This document shows, in pieces, positions 46,633 to 56,740 of a DNA stretch of 64,000 nt; position 1 is the stretch's first letter, and every line of letters begins with the position of its first letter. The DNA is taken from assembly GCA_963853835.1 (NCBI GenBank), contig OY970830.1:51846401-51910400 (forward strand), written 5' to 3'. Under the pieces are notes generated by a model. The model was not told where the DNA came from. It saw only the letters and a program-made list of their open reading frames with translations, and searched no databases. The translations under genes and the position numbers were made by a program. The stretch is from Calendula officinalis. Taxonomy: Eukaryota; Streptophyta; Magnoliopsida; Asterales; Asteraceae.

Positions 46633-47155
46633 TGTTGCTAGTTCTGTAAAAAAAAATAGTCAATTCCATGTTATTTTAGACAATTTTTAGAATTAGTTGC
46701 TAGAACTACAAGTAACCCGAAACTATGTTATATTTGTATTTCATACAATATTTAGTAAATTAAGGTTGTTTCTTCATTTATACCCCAAATGTCACATATA
46801 GTATTTGTTTTCAAAAAATCATATTGGTAGTGTTTTAAAAATCTTGTTTACATATAATCCTTTAGTTTAAAGTTCTTTAAATATTTAATAGAAATGACAT
46901 CGGTTGAGCGTCGGTTGCCATCACCCATTGGCACACCCCGTCTTGGGGAAGACATCAGTTGAAGTCTTCAGCTAGGGGAAGAGGTGAGACCCTCAAATTG
47001 TGTGGCCAAAGTTAATATAATATGATATTTGGTATTTTGTGTGTTTGTATATTTAATAATGACGAGCCTAAAAAAACAGAAGAAATTGAGTATTGTTGGC
47101 TTGCATATGTCAGTTGAACGTCGACTGGAATTGGATTTGATGTGACAATGATTTG
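46633..47155. other. Intergenic DNA, nothing recognised
   Basis: A/T-rich with a short locally repeated phrase (catc(a/g)gttgaa/gcgtc near 46900-47120). No gene supported. Confidence 0.5.
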
Positions 47156-47163
47156 ACAAAAAC

Positions 47164-47712
47164 TAGGGGTGTATATAAAAACCGGAAAACCGGAACCGAA
47201 CCGGGACCGAACCGGAACCGGCACCAAACCGAACCGGAACCGGCTTAACCGGTTCTTAGATTTGATAAAAATTAACAAACCGGGTTTACCGGTTCCGGTT
47301 CCGGTTTTTTCGGGTTTGGAACCGGCATTTAAATAGGTATATAAACTTACGAGTTTTCACATATATATGTCGAAATAATAGGTATATAGGCTTTTAATAG
47401 AAACATATTTTACTTGAAACAGCACGTGAACCCCCGCAAACATCATACTTTTATTAAAAGTACGCTAAAATATTTAAGTTATATATTTTAAGATGAAAAT
47501 ATGCGTCGAAAATGTAAAATCGGATGGCAAACACAAAAACCGGGTTTACCAGTTCTAAACCCGCTTGAAGACCGAACCGATCCGGAACCGGACCGGGCCC
47601 GGAACCGGTTTAACCGGTCCGGTTCTCGGTCCTTGAAATTTCCTTCTTTCGGTAACCGGGTTTACCGGTTCCGGTCCGGTTCGGTCCGGTTCCGGAACCG
47701 AACACATCCCTA
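47164..47712. mobile_element. hAT-type MITE, ACCGG-rich, with perfect 8 bp duplication
   Basis: Begins TAGGGGTGT and ends ACATCCCTA. The 8-base duplication ACAAAAAC is exact on both sides (47156-47163 and 47713-47720). Both arms are dense in ACCGGAACCG and CGGTTCCGGTT words that can fold on each other; the middle is A/T-rich. No transposase. TSD size and TAGGG termini indicate the hAT superfamily. Confidence 0.88.
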
Positions 47713-47899
47713 ACAAAAACTAATGACGTCAGTTGTATCACTGTTGTCACTGGTCTTAAGCAATAATTGTAACGAATATATAAAAACTTACGATGTAAAA
47801 ATCACCCCTTTACCAAACTATAATGAACATTTTACCAAATTATATATATTTTATATAAACACATTTACCAGGGTAATAACAGTACTTGAATAGTAAGGC

Positions 47900-48565
47900 G
47901 TTTGGTTCCTTGGAATGTTTTTGATGGAATTGGAATCTAGGAAGGAATTGGAATTTTCTGGAATTGGATTCCAATTTCGTACTTTGTTTGGTTGGCATGA
48001 AATTGAATTGAAATTCAATTCAATATTATGTTTGGTTGCTAGGAAATGGAATTGGAATTCTGTAAAAAGACGAATTTACCCTTATTCATGTAGGTGGTGG
48101 TGGTGGTGGTGGCGGCGACAATGGTGGTGGTGGAGGCGGTGGCTGGCGGTAGTGGTGGGTTGTGGAGGCAGTGGTGGTGGAGGGTGGTCGTAGCGATGGG
48201 TGGCGGTGGCTGGAGGTGGTGGCGGTGGCCGGTGGTAGTGGCCGGTGGTGACAACGGTAGTGCTGGGTGGCGGTGGTGGTGGCGGCGGGTGGTGATGGTG
48301 GGTAGCGGTGGCCGGGTGGTGGTCGTCGACGGATAGTGGTGGTGGATGGCGGCGGCGGGTGGTTGTTGGTTTAAGGTTCAGAGGTGTTTAAGAGTAATAT
48401 GGTAATCTATACATTCCTTCATTAATGGGATTTCAAAATCCTTCCTTCCTTGGATGGAATTCACATTCCCTTGTTTGATGGAATGTTTTCCAGCCAAGAT
48501 TCCAATTCCGTCCAAGCAAACATAGGAATCCATAGGAATTGGATTCCAATTCCTTCAAATTCCCA
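47900..48565. mobile_element. Foldback element with GGT-rich core
   Basis: The arms are imperfect inverted repeats of GGAATTGGAATTCC-like words (left 47900-48065, right about 48410-48565; for example tggaattggattccaattt against aggaattggattccaattcc). Between them is a GGT/GGC minisatellite. No transposase and no clear target duplication. It lies about 250 bases before the ACLB promoter. Confidence 0.65.
48091..48365 (+). repeat. GGTGGT/GGCGGT minisatellite
   Basis: Core of the foldback element: repeated GGTGGTGGTGGC, GGCGGTGGC and GTGGTGGCCGG units. The Val/Gly/Trp-rich open frames across it are artefacts. Confidence 0.85.
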
Positions 48566-48817
48566 AGGATATTGATATTTCTGTTTATAAATTTCAGCAA
48601 CCAATTAATAACATTTTAATGTATATATGTATTCTTCGATTGCTTCCACCGGTCAATTTGAACCGTCTAACCCACCAAACTAACAACCAGCTACCACTCT
48701 CTCTCTCTCTATCGCCTAGTTTGTTTGAAAATGAAACCTATAGATACAAATTATATCTATATATATCTATATGTCTATATATATACAATTAAATATTTAT
48801 CTGTATCCAATTTCTCC

Positions 48818-48828
48818 TATATATATAG
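48818..48828 (+). promoter_or_regulatory. ACLB TATA box
   Basis: TATATATATAG about 30 bases before a CA-rich leader (acaaacccactcactcacac), which is the likely 5'UTR of the ATP-citrate lyase gene. A CT repeat (48695-48712) lies about 110 bases further upstream. Confidence 0.55.
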
Positions 48829-48896
48829 CACACTCATTTGTTTTCTCACAAACCCACTCACTCACACATTTGACGTCTTTCAACAAATTCTTACAG

Positions 48897-49664
48897 GTAA
48901 ACCCAATATCTTTCTGTTTTTATGATTCAGATTCCTCTTTAATTACTATAAGCTTGATCAGATAGCTAGTGTTCGTTATTTCTTCCATCAGTTCGATTCA
49001 ACTCGCTTATGATTTTACGTGATTTGATTCCTTTGTTTTATAGTGAAATTGGAAGTTTTCAACATTTTCAGTTCAGTTTATCGCACAGATCTGGTTTTTA
49101 GTTGTATGATTATAATGAGATGCATTTAGAGATCGGGATCTTGTGCTTGAAACTCAATCGAACTTGTAGGTTTATCAAATGATCTGATTTGGTTGATGCC
49201 TAAAAGTTAGGAATAGGATCCAATTGAAACTCAGCTAATTGAGTTAGATTCAGAAAAAAATGTTATGCATATTCCAGAAGTTTGTTGGGCCCACATGTAG
49301 TGTACTATCTGCTTTACAACTTGTACATTGAATGCTTGCCCTAAAATATAATCTCAACTATACATTGTTACTTTCATGATTTTGAGGCAAAAAATTATGA
49401 TGTTAGATTAAATTCGATAATTAATAGGGATGAGGAATAAAGTGAGGTTAATGATGTTTAAAAGTAAAAACAATGGTAAATGTGTCATTTCACTGTGTTA
49501 AATGAGTTAGTAGGTTTGAGCTCCACTAATTTTTATCAAATAAGATAAAATTTCAAAATGTATCACTTATTTTGAATCTGCCAAAAATGGAAAGTGTATC
49601 ACTTATTCTGAATCGGAGGAAGTATATAATATATTTTTTTTTTCAATATTTTGTTTATTTACAG
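48897..49664 (+). other. 5'UTR intron of the ACLB gene
   Basis: Donor ttacag|GTAAAC at 48897 and acceptor tttatttacag ending at 49664 leave about 20 untranslated bases before the ATG at 49684. Leader introns are common in housekeeping plant genes. A Stowaway-like MITE end (aatcggaggaag, 49611-49622) lies at its 3' side. Confidence 0.6.
49440..49622. mobile_element. Stowaway-like MITE remnant in the ACLB leader intron
   Basis: The right terminus cttattctgaatcggaggaag followed by TA, plus subterminal gtatcactta words, matches the families at 11731 and 45765. The left end is not clear. Confidence 0.5.
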
Positions 49665-49683
49665 GTTTTTTGAGTGAGCACCA

Positions 49684-52600
49684 ATGGCGACAGGCCAACT
49701 ATTTTCGCGTACAACACAAGCATTATTCTATAACTATAAACAACTACCAATTCAAAGGATGCTTGATTTTGACTTCCTTTGTGGTATGTAAAATTACCTT
49801 TCTGCCCTTACAAACAATTTTTTTTCTTTTTATATTTGCAACATTTAAACTTTTAACCAATTTTTGTACAATATTTAAATTAATTAGGAAGGGAAACACC
49901 TTCAGTTGCTGGAATCATTAACCCTGGTGCAGAGGGATTTCAGAAACTATTCTTTGGACAAGAAGAGATTGCAATTCCTGTTCATTCAACGTATGTCTTA
50001 ATTTTAGTCAAAATTTTACATGATTCTATTGTTGACTTTCAAAAGTCAACAAACTGGTTTGTTGCTATTTAATGATGTTTTTATTTTGTTTTTGACTTTT
50101 TGCAGTGTTGAAGCAGCTTGTGCAGCTCATCCTACTGCTGATGTTTTTATAAATTTTGCATCATACAGAAGGTCAGTTCTAAGTAATTTTGACTTTTGAT
50201 AATAGTCAAACATTTTACTATAACTATGTACTTTGCTAAGCTTTTATTTTTTAATTATTTGAAATTATTAAAAATAACTGAAATCTCTACAGTGCTGCTG
50301 CTTCATCAAATCTTGCTCTTAAACAACCCACAATTAGAGTTGTCGCTATTATAGCTGAAGGTGTTCCTGAATCTGACACCAAGGAATTGATCGCATACGC
50401 AAGATCAAACAACAAGGTACAAAATTATTTATTTATTTATTTTGTAAATATTAGCGTCTCAATTATGAGTACAAAAGTCGTATTATTTCAAATTTACATT
50501 AAGGTAATTGTTCAAGGTAGTCCTTAATTTTCTTGTAGTCGCAAGGAACAAATCTCAACCATTGATGATAGTAATTAATGGTCAAGATTAATCATATATT
50601 TTATACATGGAAGGGTGTTTTGGTCATTTGACACCCACATAAATTTTAATCCAAATTTTATATTTTTTTTCACTTTTTATTAAAAATTTAATATATTTTT
50701 ATATTTTTTAACGAGTGATTATCACATGATGTTTTTTTTAACGAAAAAAATTAAATTTAAAAAGATTTAAATTTTTTTATTAAAAAAATTAAATTAAAAA
50801 ATTAAAAAAAATATATTATGTGAGTGTCAAATAACCAAAATACCCCTTCATGTATTAATTATTATTGATCAATGGTTGAGTTTTGTCCTTTGGGACTACA
50901 AAAGAATTAAGGACTACCTTAAACACATCTCTTTACAATAATAACCTAATTTATGAATACAATATTTAAGAGGTCGTATTACACTTTGGTTTTTTTTTTA
51001 TTTTTTTTTATTTTTAAGTTTACATATTTTTGTAGGTTGTCATAGGGCCAGCAACAGTTGGTGGGATTCAAGCAGGAGCTTTTAAAATTGGTGACACTGC
51101 AGGAACAATTGACAACATTATTCAATGCAAACTTTACAGGCCCGGATCTGTTGGATTTGTCTCTAAATCTGTATGTATAAATTCTTCACCTTTCTTATTT
51201 TTCTTTAACTGAATTTTAACAACTTTATGGTTTGGTTAAAACTGCAGGGTGGCATGTCAAATGAGTTGTACAATACAATTGCCCGTGTGACAGATGGAAT
51301 CTACGAAGGTAGATAAATATGAAAACATTTCATGCACTTATTTTTGTAAATAATTAATCGGCTTTACAAAAACCATATTATTACATTCATAATTTATGTT
51401 TTTGAATAAAACAATTTATGTATCTGGTTGCAATAAAAAGACATTTTCAGCTGCTTTCTAGTTGTTTGCCCGCTCCCTTTCCAGAAAAAAATTATTATAT
51501 TTATTTGAGTAAATTACATAAATGGTCCTTTATACCATATTACATATATGGTCCTTTAGTTTCATAATTTACACTTGTAGTCCTTATTTCTGAAACTATT
51601 GACACGTTTGATCATTTACCTAAACACAAACTTTTCCCGTCAAATACAAGGGTGTTTATGGGTTTCAAATTGGTGAAGGGAAAGGGAAAAGGACAGATTT
51701 ACCCCTTCGTGCATCACACGTGACCATACTTGACGGGAAAAATAAACATTTGTTTAGCTAAAGGACCAAACGTGTCAATAGTTTCAGAAATAAGGACTAC
51801 AAGTGTAATTTATGAAACTAAAGGACCAAATATGTAATATGATACAAACCTAAAGGACGATTTGTGTAATTTAATCTTATGTGTAATGTTAAATGCTAAA
51901 TTATGGAGTGTTTACTTTAGGTATTGCTATTGGAGGAGATGTTTTTCCCGGTTCTACTCTGTCTGATCACGTCTTACGGTTCAACAACATTCCTCAAGTG
52001 AGATATAGTAAATTACCATTATACCCTTTTTATAATAAACATTAACATTTAAATTGGTAAAATTCAGGTCAAAATGATTGTTGTGCTTGGTGAACTCGGT
52101 GGTAGAGACGAATACTCATTAGTTGAAGCCCTAAAAGCTGGGAAAATCAACAAACCAGTTTGTGCTTGGGTCAGTGGAACTTGTGCCCGCCTTTTTAAGT
52201 CTGAAGTCCAATTCGGGCACGCGGTGAGTCAGCTAATAAATTGGTCAAAGGGTAAAATGGTCATTTTACATGGTTTAATAATTTAGGGGGCGAAAAGTGG
52301 TGGTGAAATGGAATCTGCACAAGCTAAAAACCAAGCACTTATGGATGCTGGAGCTGTTGTTCCCACATCATATGAAGCATTTGAAACTTGCATTAAGGAA
52401 ACATTCCAGAAGCTGGTATGGATTAAAACCTATAATCCTATGTACATTGTTGAAAGGGTAGAATGGTAATTTTATGTTTTTCTAGGCGGATGAGGGCAAG
52501 ATTAATCCTGTAAAAGAGATTACTCCTCCACAAATCCCTGAAGATCTTAACACTGCAATTAAAAGTGGAAAAGTACGCGCCCCTACTCATATTATTTCAA

Positions 52601-54350
52601 CAATATCAGATGACAGAGGTAAGTAAAACACCATCTTTTATTACACTTTTAGTCCCTTATTTTGAAACTTGTAACATCAACAGTCCCTCAAGCAAAAAAG
52701 GTTATGTTTTTAGGGACCATTGATGTTACAAGTTTCAAAATCAAGTTTTTGGGGTAATTTAGTAATTGTGAATTAATGATGATTTTAATCTGTTTTGTCA
52801 GGTGAAGAACCGTGTTATGCTGGTGTACCAATGTCTACAATTGTTGAAAAAGGAATGGGCGTTGGTGATGTTATTTCACTTTTATGGTTCAAACGTAGTC
52901 TTCCTCGTTACTGCACACAATTTATCGAGGTTTCTTGTTATTATTATTATTATTTTTTTTTTTTTTTTGTAATCTTATAATGGAATTTTACCAGATTTGC
53001 ATCATGTTATGTGCTGACCACGGCCCATGTGTATCTGGTGCTCACAACACAATTGTAACTGCTCGGGCAGGAAAAGATCTTGTATCCAGCCTTGTTTCTG
53101 GTACTCAAACTGACCTATATTACCCGTTGACCCGACCCATATTACCTGTTGACCCGGCCACCTGTTTTGCCAAAATGGAGTAATTATTTTCTTGAAACAG
53201 GTTTACTGACAATTGGCCCACGTTTCGGTGGTGCCATTGATGATGCTGCTCGCTACTTCAAAGATGCTTACGATAGGGTGAGTAAATTTCAAAGTTTTTT
53301 TTTTCTTTTTTTTTTCATTATTTTAATTTCAAGATTTTAAAATTTAAACTTTTCTTGTTGGTAGAAACTTTCACCATACGAGTTCGTTGAAAGTATGAAA
53401 AAGAAAGGTATTCGTGTACCCGGAATTGGTCACAGGTACGTACATATAACGTAAATAATAATTCATTAAGAGTAGATTATACAAATGGTCCTTTAGGTTT
53501 GTACCATATTACATATTTGGTCCTTTAGTTTCATAAATTACACTGGTAGTCCTTATGTCTGAAACTATTGACACGTTTTGATGCTTTACCTAAACAGACG
53601 TTTATTTTTCCCGTCAAGTATGGTCACGTGTGATGCACGAGGGGGTAAATTTGTCCTTTTCCCTTTCCGTTCACCAATTTGAAACCCATAAAAACCTGTT
53701 TGTTTGACGGGAAAAGTTAACGTTTGTTCAGGGAAAGGACCAGAACATGTCAATAGTTTCATAAATAAGAACTACCAGTGTAATTTATAAAACTAAAGGA
53801 CCAAATACATAATAGCGCACAAACCTAAAGGACCATTAGTGTAATTTACTCAATTCATTGACATTCGAAATTTATAATAACGTGTATTTATTTTTGGTAC
53901 AAATAAAGGATCAAGAGAGGAGATAACCGAGATAAACGAGTCGAATTATTACAACTTTTTGCTCGCACAAATTTCCCATCAACAAAATACATGGAATATG
54001 CAGTTGAAGTAGAAACTTACACTCTCTCAAAAGCCAACAATTTAGTCATGAATGTTGATGGTGCAATTGGTACACTTTTCTTAGATCTTCTTGCTGGTAG
54101 TGGAATGTTCACCAAACAAGAAATTGATGAGATTGTTGCTATTGGCTACCTTAACGGGCTCTTTGTTTTAGCCCGTTCCATCGGGCTCATCGGGTAAGTC
54201 AACGTTTGACTTTTTGGGTTCTGTTAACATTTTTTTAATGTTTTTGATATTTATGGATTTTTATATATTTTTAGGCATACGTTTGATCAGAAGAGATTGA
54301 AGCAGCCGTTATACCGTCACCCGTGGGAAGATGTTCTTTACACCAAGTGA
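49684..54350 (+). CDS. ACLB: ATP-citrate lyase subunit B, 16 coding exons
   Basis: Coding exons: 49684-49783, 49888-49990, 50106-50171, 50293-50416, 51036-51170, 51248-51308, 51921-51997, 52068-52223, 52287-52415, 52486-52618, 52802-52929, 52995-53100, 53201-53277, 53365-53435, 53909-54193, 54275-54350. They total 1827 bases, 608 residues plus stop, all GT-AG and in phase, the length I know for plant ACLB. With subunit A it forms the cytosolic enzyme that cleaves citrate with ATP and CoA to acetyl-CoA and oxaloacetate, feeding cuticular wax, sterol and flavonoid synthesis. The start is MATGQLFSRTTQALFYNYKQ. The CoA-ligase part has the phosphohistidine site FGHAGAKSGG (His273). The citrate-synthase-like C-terminal part has GIRVPGIGHR and ends HPWEDVLYTK. 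Four introns carry foldback MITEs. No defect is seen. Confidence 0.97.
50509..50926. mobile_element. Foldback MITE in ACLB intron 4
   Basis: The left arm tgttcaaggtagtccttaat and the right arm attaaggactaccttaaaca are inverted repeats that extend about 55 bases (cttgtagtc, aacaaatctcaaccattgat). A/T-rich middle. Target duplication not clear, so the superfamily is open. Confidence 0.72.
51507..51876. mobile_element. GAGTAAATTA-family MITE in ACLB intron 6
   Basis: Inverted arms with GAGTAAATTACATAAATGG at the left and its near-complement (...gtgtaatttaatc) at the right; the arms hold aatggtccttta and atttacacttgtagtcc. Same family as 46165-46623 and 53470-53851. The flanking duplication is not convincing at this copy. 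Confidence 0.75.
52638..52765. repeat. Small inverted repeat in ACLB intron 10
   Basis: ttttgaaacttgtaacatca is mirrored by tgatgttacaagtttcaaaa across about 50 bases. Probably a short MITE; ends uncertain. Confidence 0.6.
53470..53851. mobile_element. GAGTAAATTA-family MITE in ACLB intron 14
   Basis: Termini GAGTAGATTATACAAATGG and ...AGTGTAATTTACTC, arms as in the intron 6 copy. The flanks AATTCATTAA (53460-53469) and AATTCATTGA (53852-53861) match at 9 of 10 bases, a Mutator-sized duplication. Confidence 0.82.
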
Positions 54351-55491
54351 TTTGTGTAATGTGACATTTTTATCTGTTTGTATCATTTAGCTTAAAGAAT
54401 GGTTTATATTTTAATTGTTATAAAACTATGTTTTTGTAGTTTTAATCGCATCTTTTTGTTTATGTTGATATCACTATTACAATATTGCATTTTTTTAACG
54501 TCACCTAATTTACTATTATTTGTTTATAACGGGACTTGAACTCATGACCTTACATCTTATACTAATACTACTATACTAGACTACAAGCCCTTAGGTATTA
54601 CAATATTTGCATTTGATATAAATAAACAAATAAAAAATCCTTTTTGTGATTGGGTCCTTTTTGGTTCAGACTTAAAATTATATCACTCTAAAAATTGTTG
54701 TAAAAATACACCTCATTCACTAAAAATGATTTATTTTTGTCATCTAATACAATAAAATAAAAAATAAATAAATCATGTTATGATTTTTTTGTGCAAGTTT
54801 CTTTCGGGTTAAGGAGTTGTAAAACTTTTGTTAATTTGCATATAAAACAAGCGATGAGTGTTAAGTCTTGATATATTTTACCCTCCCAAATTTCATCCAA
54901 AAATCATTCAAACATGTGGAATTACTTAAAACTTATAAACTCACATAATTTCCTCATGTTCTGCATATATATGTGACAATTTCAAAATACACTTTTTATT
55001 CGTGATAAAACTACAAACGCTAAACAGAGAGGGATTCATGTTCACACTATCTAGGGAAAGTCGAGTTTTTTACTATGATGTACATGGCCTAACCAGTATT
55101 TCCGAGACCGTTTCCAGATTTTTTATCTGGTCATTCTAAAGTGTTACCTAATCCCGGTCTATTGTGAAATAAAGAGCCTCTTTTTCCAAGTTAAGATGGT
55201 TTAGTGATAAAAGACTACATTTCAACAAAATATGTCACATACTTTGCTTGTAGTATACCTCATCACCTCTTTTAGCTACCCACCTCTTTGTATCAACAGA
55301 AAGGGTAATTTCAAAACGAGATTTCTTCCAAAACACATGCTTCAATAATGGCATAAATTCATAAAATTCATAGTTCATGTCGATCTTGGACGATTTTCAA
55401 TTTATTATCTTGCTATACTCGATTTCTATTCGCGACTCGCCCGATTACTACTCCGAATTTTTTTCGTGACAAGTATTGCTTAGATTGATCG
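54351..55491. other. ACLB 3'UTR and spacer before the GDSL gene
   Basis: The first 80-100 bases are the A/T-rich ACLB 3'UTR. The rest is unassigned; no gene, RNA or complete transposon end was recognised, and no clear TATA box could be assigned to the GDSL gene. Confidence 0.5.
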
Positions 55492-55714
55492 ATGTCACGT
55501 TGGTGGTCAACAATCTGGACAATCTTGGTTTGTGTGGCTACTTGCATGGCTCGAAATTTTTCTGCACTTTTCATCTTCGGTGATTCGCTTGTGGATGTGG
55601 GAAATAATAACTACATCAATTCTCTTGCCAAGGCTAATTATGAGCCAGATGGTATTGATTTTGGCAAACCAACAGGACGATTTACGAATGGAAGAACCGT
55701 TATGGACATTTTAG
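55492..55714 (+). CDS. GDSL esterase/lipase, exon 1
   Basis: ATG at 55492 opens 74 codons ending in phase 1 at the donor G|GTAAGT (55715). Residues 1-20 (MSRWWSTIWTILVCVATCMA) form a signal peptide. Block I follows as FIFGDSLVDVGNNN, with Ser32 the expected nucleophile, then FGKPTGRFTNGRTVMDIL. This is the first exon of the plant GDSL (SGNH hydrolase) family, secreted esterases of lipids and other acyl substrates. The next exon, 63957 to the window end, continues in frame (GQSLGFKSYPPPYLA), so the gene spans an 8.2 kb intron that holds a badnavirus-like element. Whether it is expressed correctly cannot be told from the sequence. Confidence 0.92.
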
Positions 55715-55764
55715 GTAAGTAATTTTTTTTTACCCTTTTTGTATTATTATTGATTGCTATAGTA

Positions 55765-55905
55765 CATAAACCGAACCCAACCGGAATCGATAGAACCGAA
55801 ACTGAAAATGATAAATTTCAAAACCGAACCAATTACATGTTATCCGTTTTGGTTCGGTTCGGTACGGTTTCGGTCCGGTTTGGTTTTGGTCACGTTTTTT
55901 TATTT
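55765..55905. repeat. ACCGAA/TTCGGT palindromic repeat, left of the virus
   Basis: AACCGAA words (aatagaaccgaaa, caaaaccgaacc) then GGTTCGGTTCGG words form an imperfect foldback. A related sequence stands at the other side of the virus (63385-63530). Similar to the hAT-type MITE at 47164. Confidence 0.6.
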
Positions 55906-55955
55906 TAGGAGTTCCTCAAGAACTTTTGAAGGGTTTAGTCTTCCATTGAGCTTAA

Positions 55956-56363
55956 AAAGCTCTGATACCAGAAAATCTTTTACATCAAGAAAAGGTTTCA
56001 AGAAAAGGATTAGCAAATAATATAGCTTGTATTTTAAGGTACTTAATTCTATTTTCAAAAGTCACTACAAAGCATTTTCACGAAATTAAAGAAAAACAAA
56101 AGGTGTTAGAGGAAAAGCTTACAATCTGTGAGAAAGAGTTGTTTAAAACCCAGAAAAATCTGAAAAAGAGCCTCACGCTCATTGAAAATACCCTCTCTGC
56201 AAGTAAACCTCTCACAAAAGCTGAAGTTCAAACCCTTGTTAGTGAAATCTCTCAACAACCCAAAATAGTTGAAGAGCAAGCACTAAAACTTACCTCTGAT
56301 TTAGAAAAGAAAGTTTTGAAGGTTGAAGACTTGATTCAACACCTCATCAAGATCATTAGTTGA
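55956..56363 (+). CDS. Virus ORF1 (start unclear)
   Basis: A frame open from 55956 to the TGA at 56361-56363, about 134 residues, without an ATG near its start. The protein is Lys/Glu-rich with a long coiled-coil helix (VLEEKLTICEKELFKTQKNL; IVEEQALKLTSDLEKKV). Badnavirus ORF1 proteins are about 140 residues, and some caulimovirids start ORF1 at a non-AUG codon, so a non-AUG start is possible. Alternatively the start lies in the leader lost at the left junction. It overlaps ORF2 by ATGA. Its role in badnaviruses is poorly known (virion-associated in some). Confidence 0.65.
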   Translation, partial: KALIPENLLHQEKVSRKGLANNIACILRYLILFSKVTTKHFHEIKEKQKVLEEKLTICEKELFKTQKNLKKSLTLIENTLSASKPLTKAEVQTLVSEISQQPKIVEEQALKLTSDLEKKVLKVEDLIQHLIKIIS

Positions 56364-56740
56364 TGTCTATAACCGACGACAACTACACAAAGGCTCTTGA
56401 AACAGTCAACTATATCAATAATATCTCAGAAGGTTTTTCAAAGAACTCAGGTTTACCAGGAGAATTGAACAGACGTTCAATTAACCAAAGTAACGTAATA
56501 ATTCAATTACTGATTGATCTTCATCAAAAGGTAAGTGAATTAAAGGCAGAATTCAAAAGCTTTAAAAGTCAAAAAGAAACAGAATCTAGTTCTACCGTTA
56601 GTGACGATCTCATCAAAAGACTTGAATCTCTATCTTTGGGAGATAAAGTAAAACCCATTCCAAAGAAAGGCACCTTCTACGCATTCAAGGATCCTTACGT
56701 AATCCTTGAAGAAGAGAAAGCAAAACTTCCAAAGAAATGA
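56360..56740 (+). CDS. Virus ORF2, virion-associated-like protein
   Basis: ATG at 56360 overlaps the ORF1 stop; 126 residues. A helical Lys/Gln-rich middle (LLIDLHQKVSELKAEFKSFK) is followed by a basic C-terminus (PIPKKGTFYAFKDPYVILEE, ending KAKLPKK). Badnavirus ORF2 products are small virion-associated proteins that bind nucleic acid through a basic, Pro/Lys-rich tail. The stop TGA (56738-56740) overlaps the ORF3 start in ATGA. Intact. Confidence 0.8.
   Translation: MMSITDDNYTKALETVNYINNISEGFSKNSGLPGELNRRSINQSNVIIQLLIDLHQKVSELKAEFKSFKSQKETESSSTVSDDLIKRLESLSLGDKVKPIPKKGTFYAFKDPYVILEEEKAKLPKK

Noticed and set aside
47915..48336. Overlapping open frames on both strands rich in Val, Gly, Trp or Pro, Thr, His
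   Set aside because: All are products of the GGT/GGC minisatellite; every frame is open because the repeat lacks stops.
53470..53851. The ACLB intron repeats as gene-specific regulatory hairpins
   Set aside because: Termini and target-site duplications show that they are MITEs of a family also found outside the gene.
55492..55722. GDSL exon 1 as an orphan or pseudogene cut off by the virus
   Set aside because: A phase-matching second exon with an acceptor and conserved GQSLGF...PPPYLA sequence was found at 63957.
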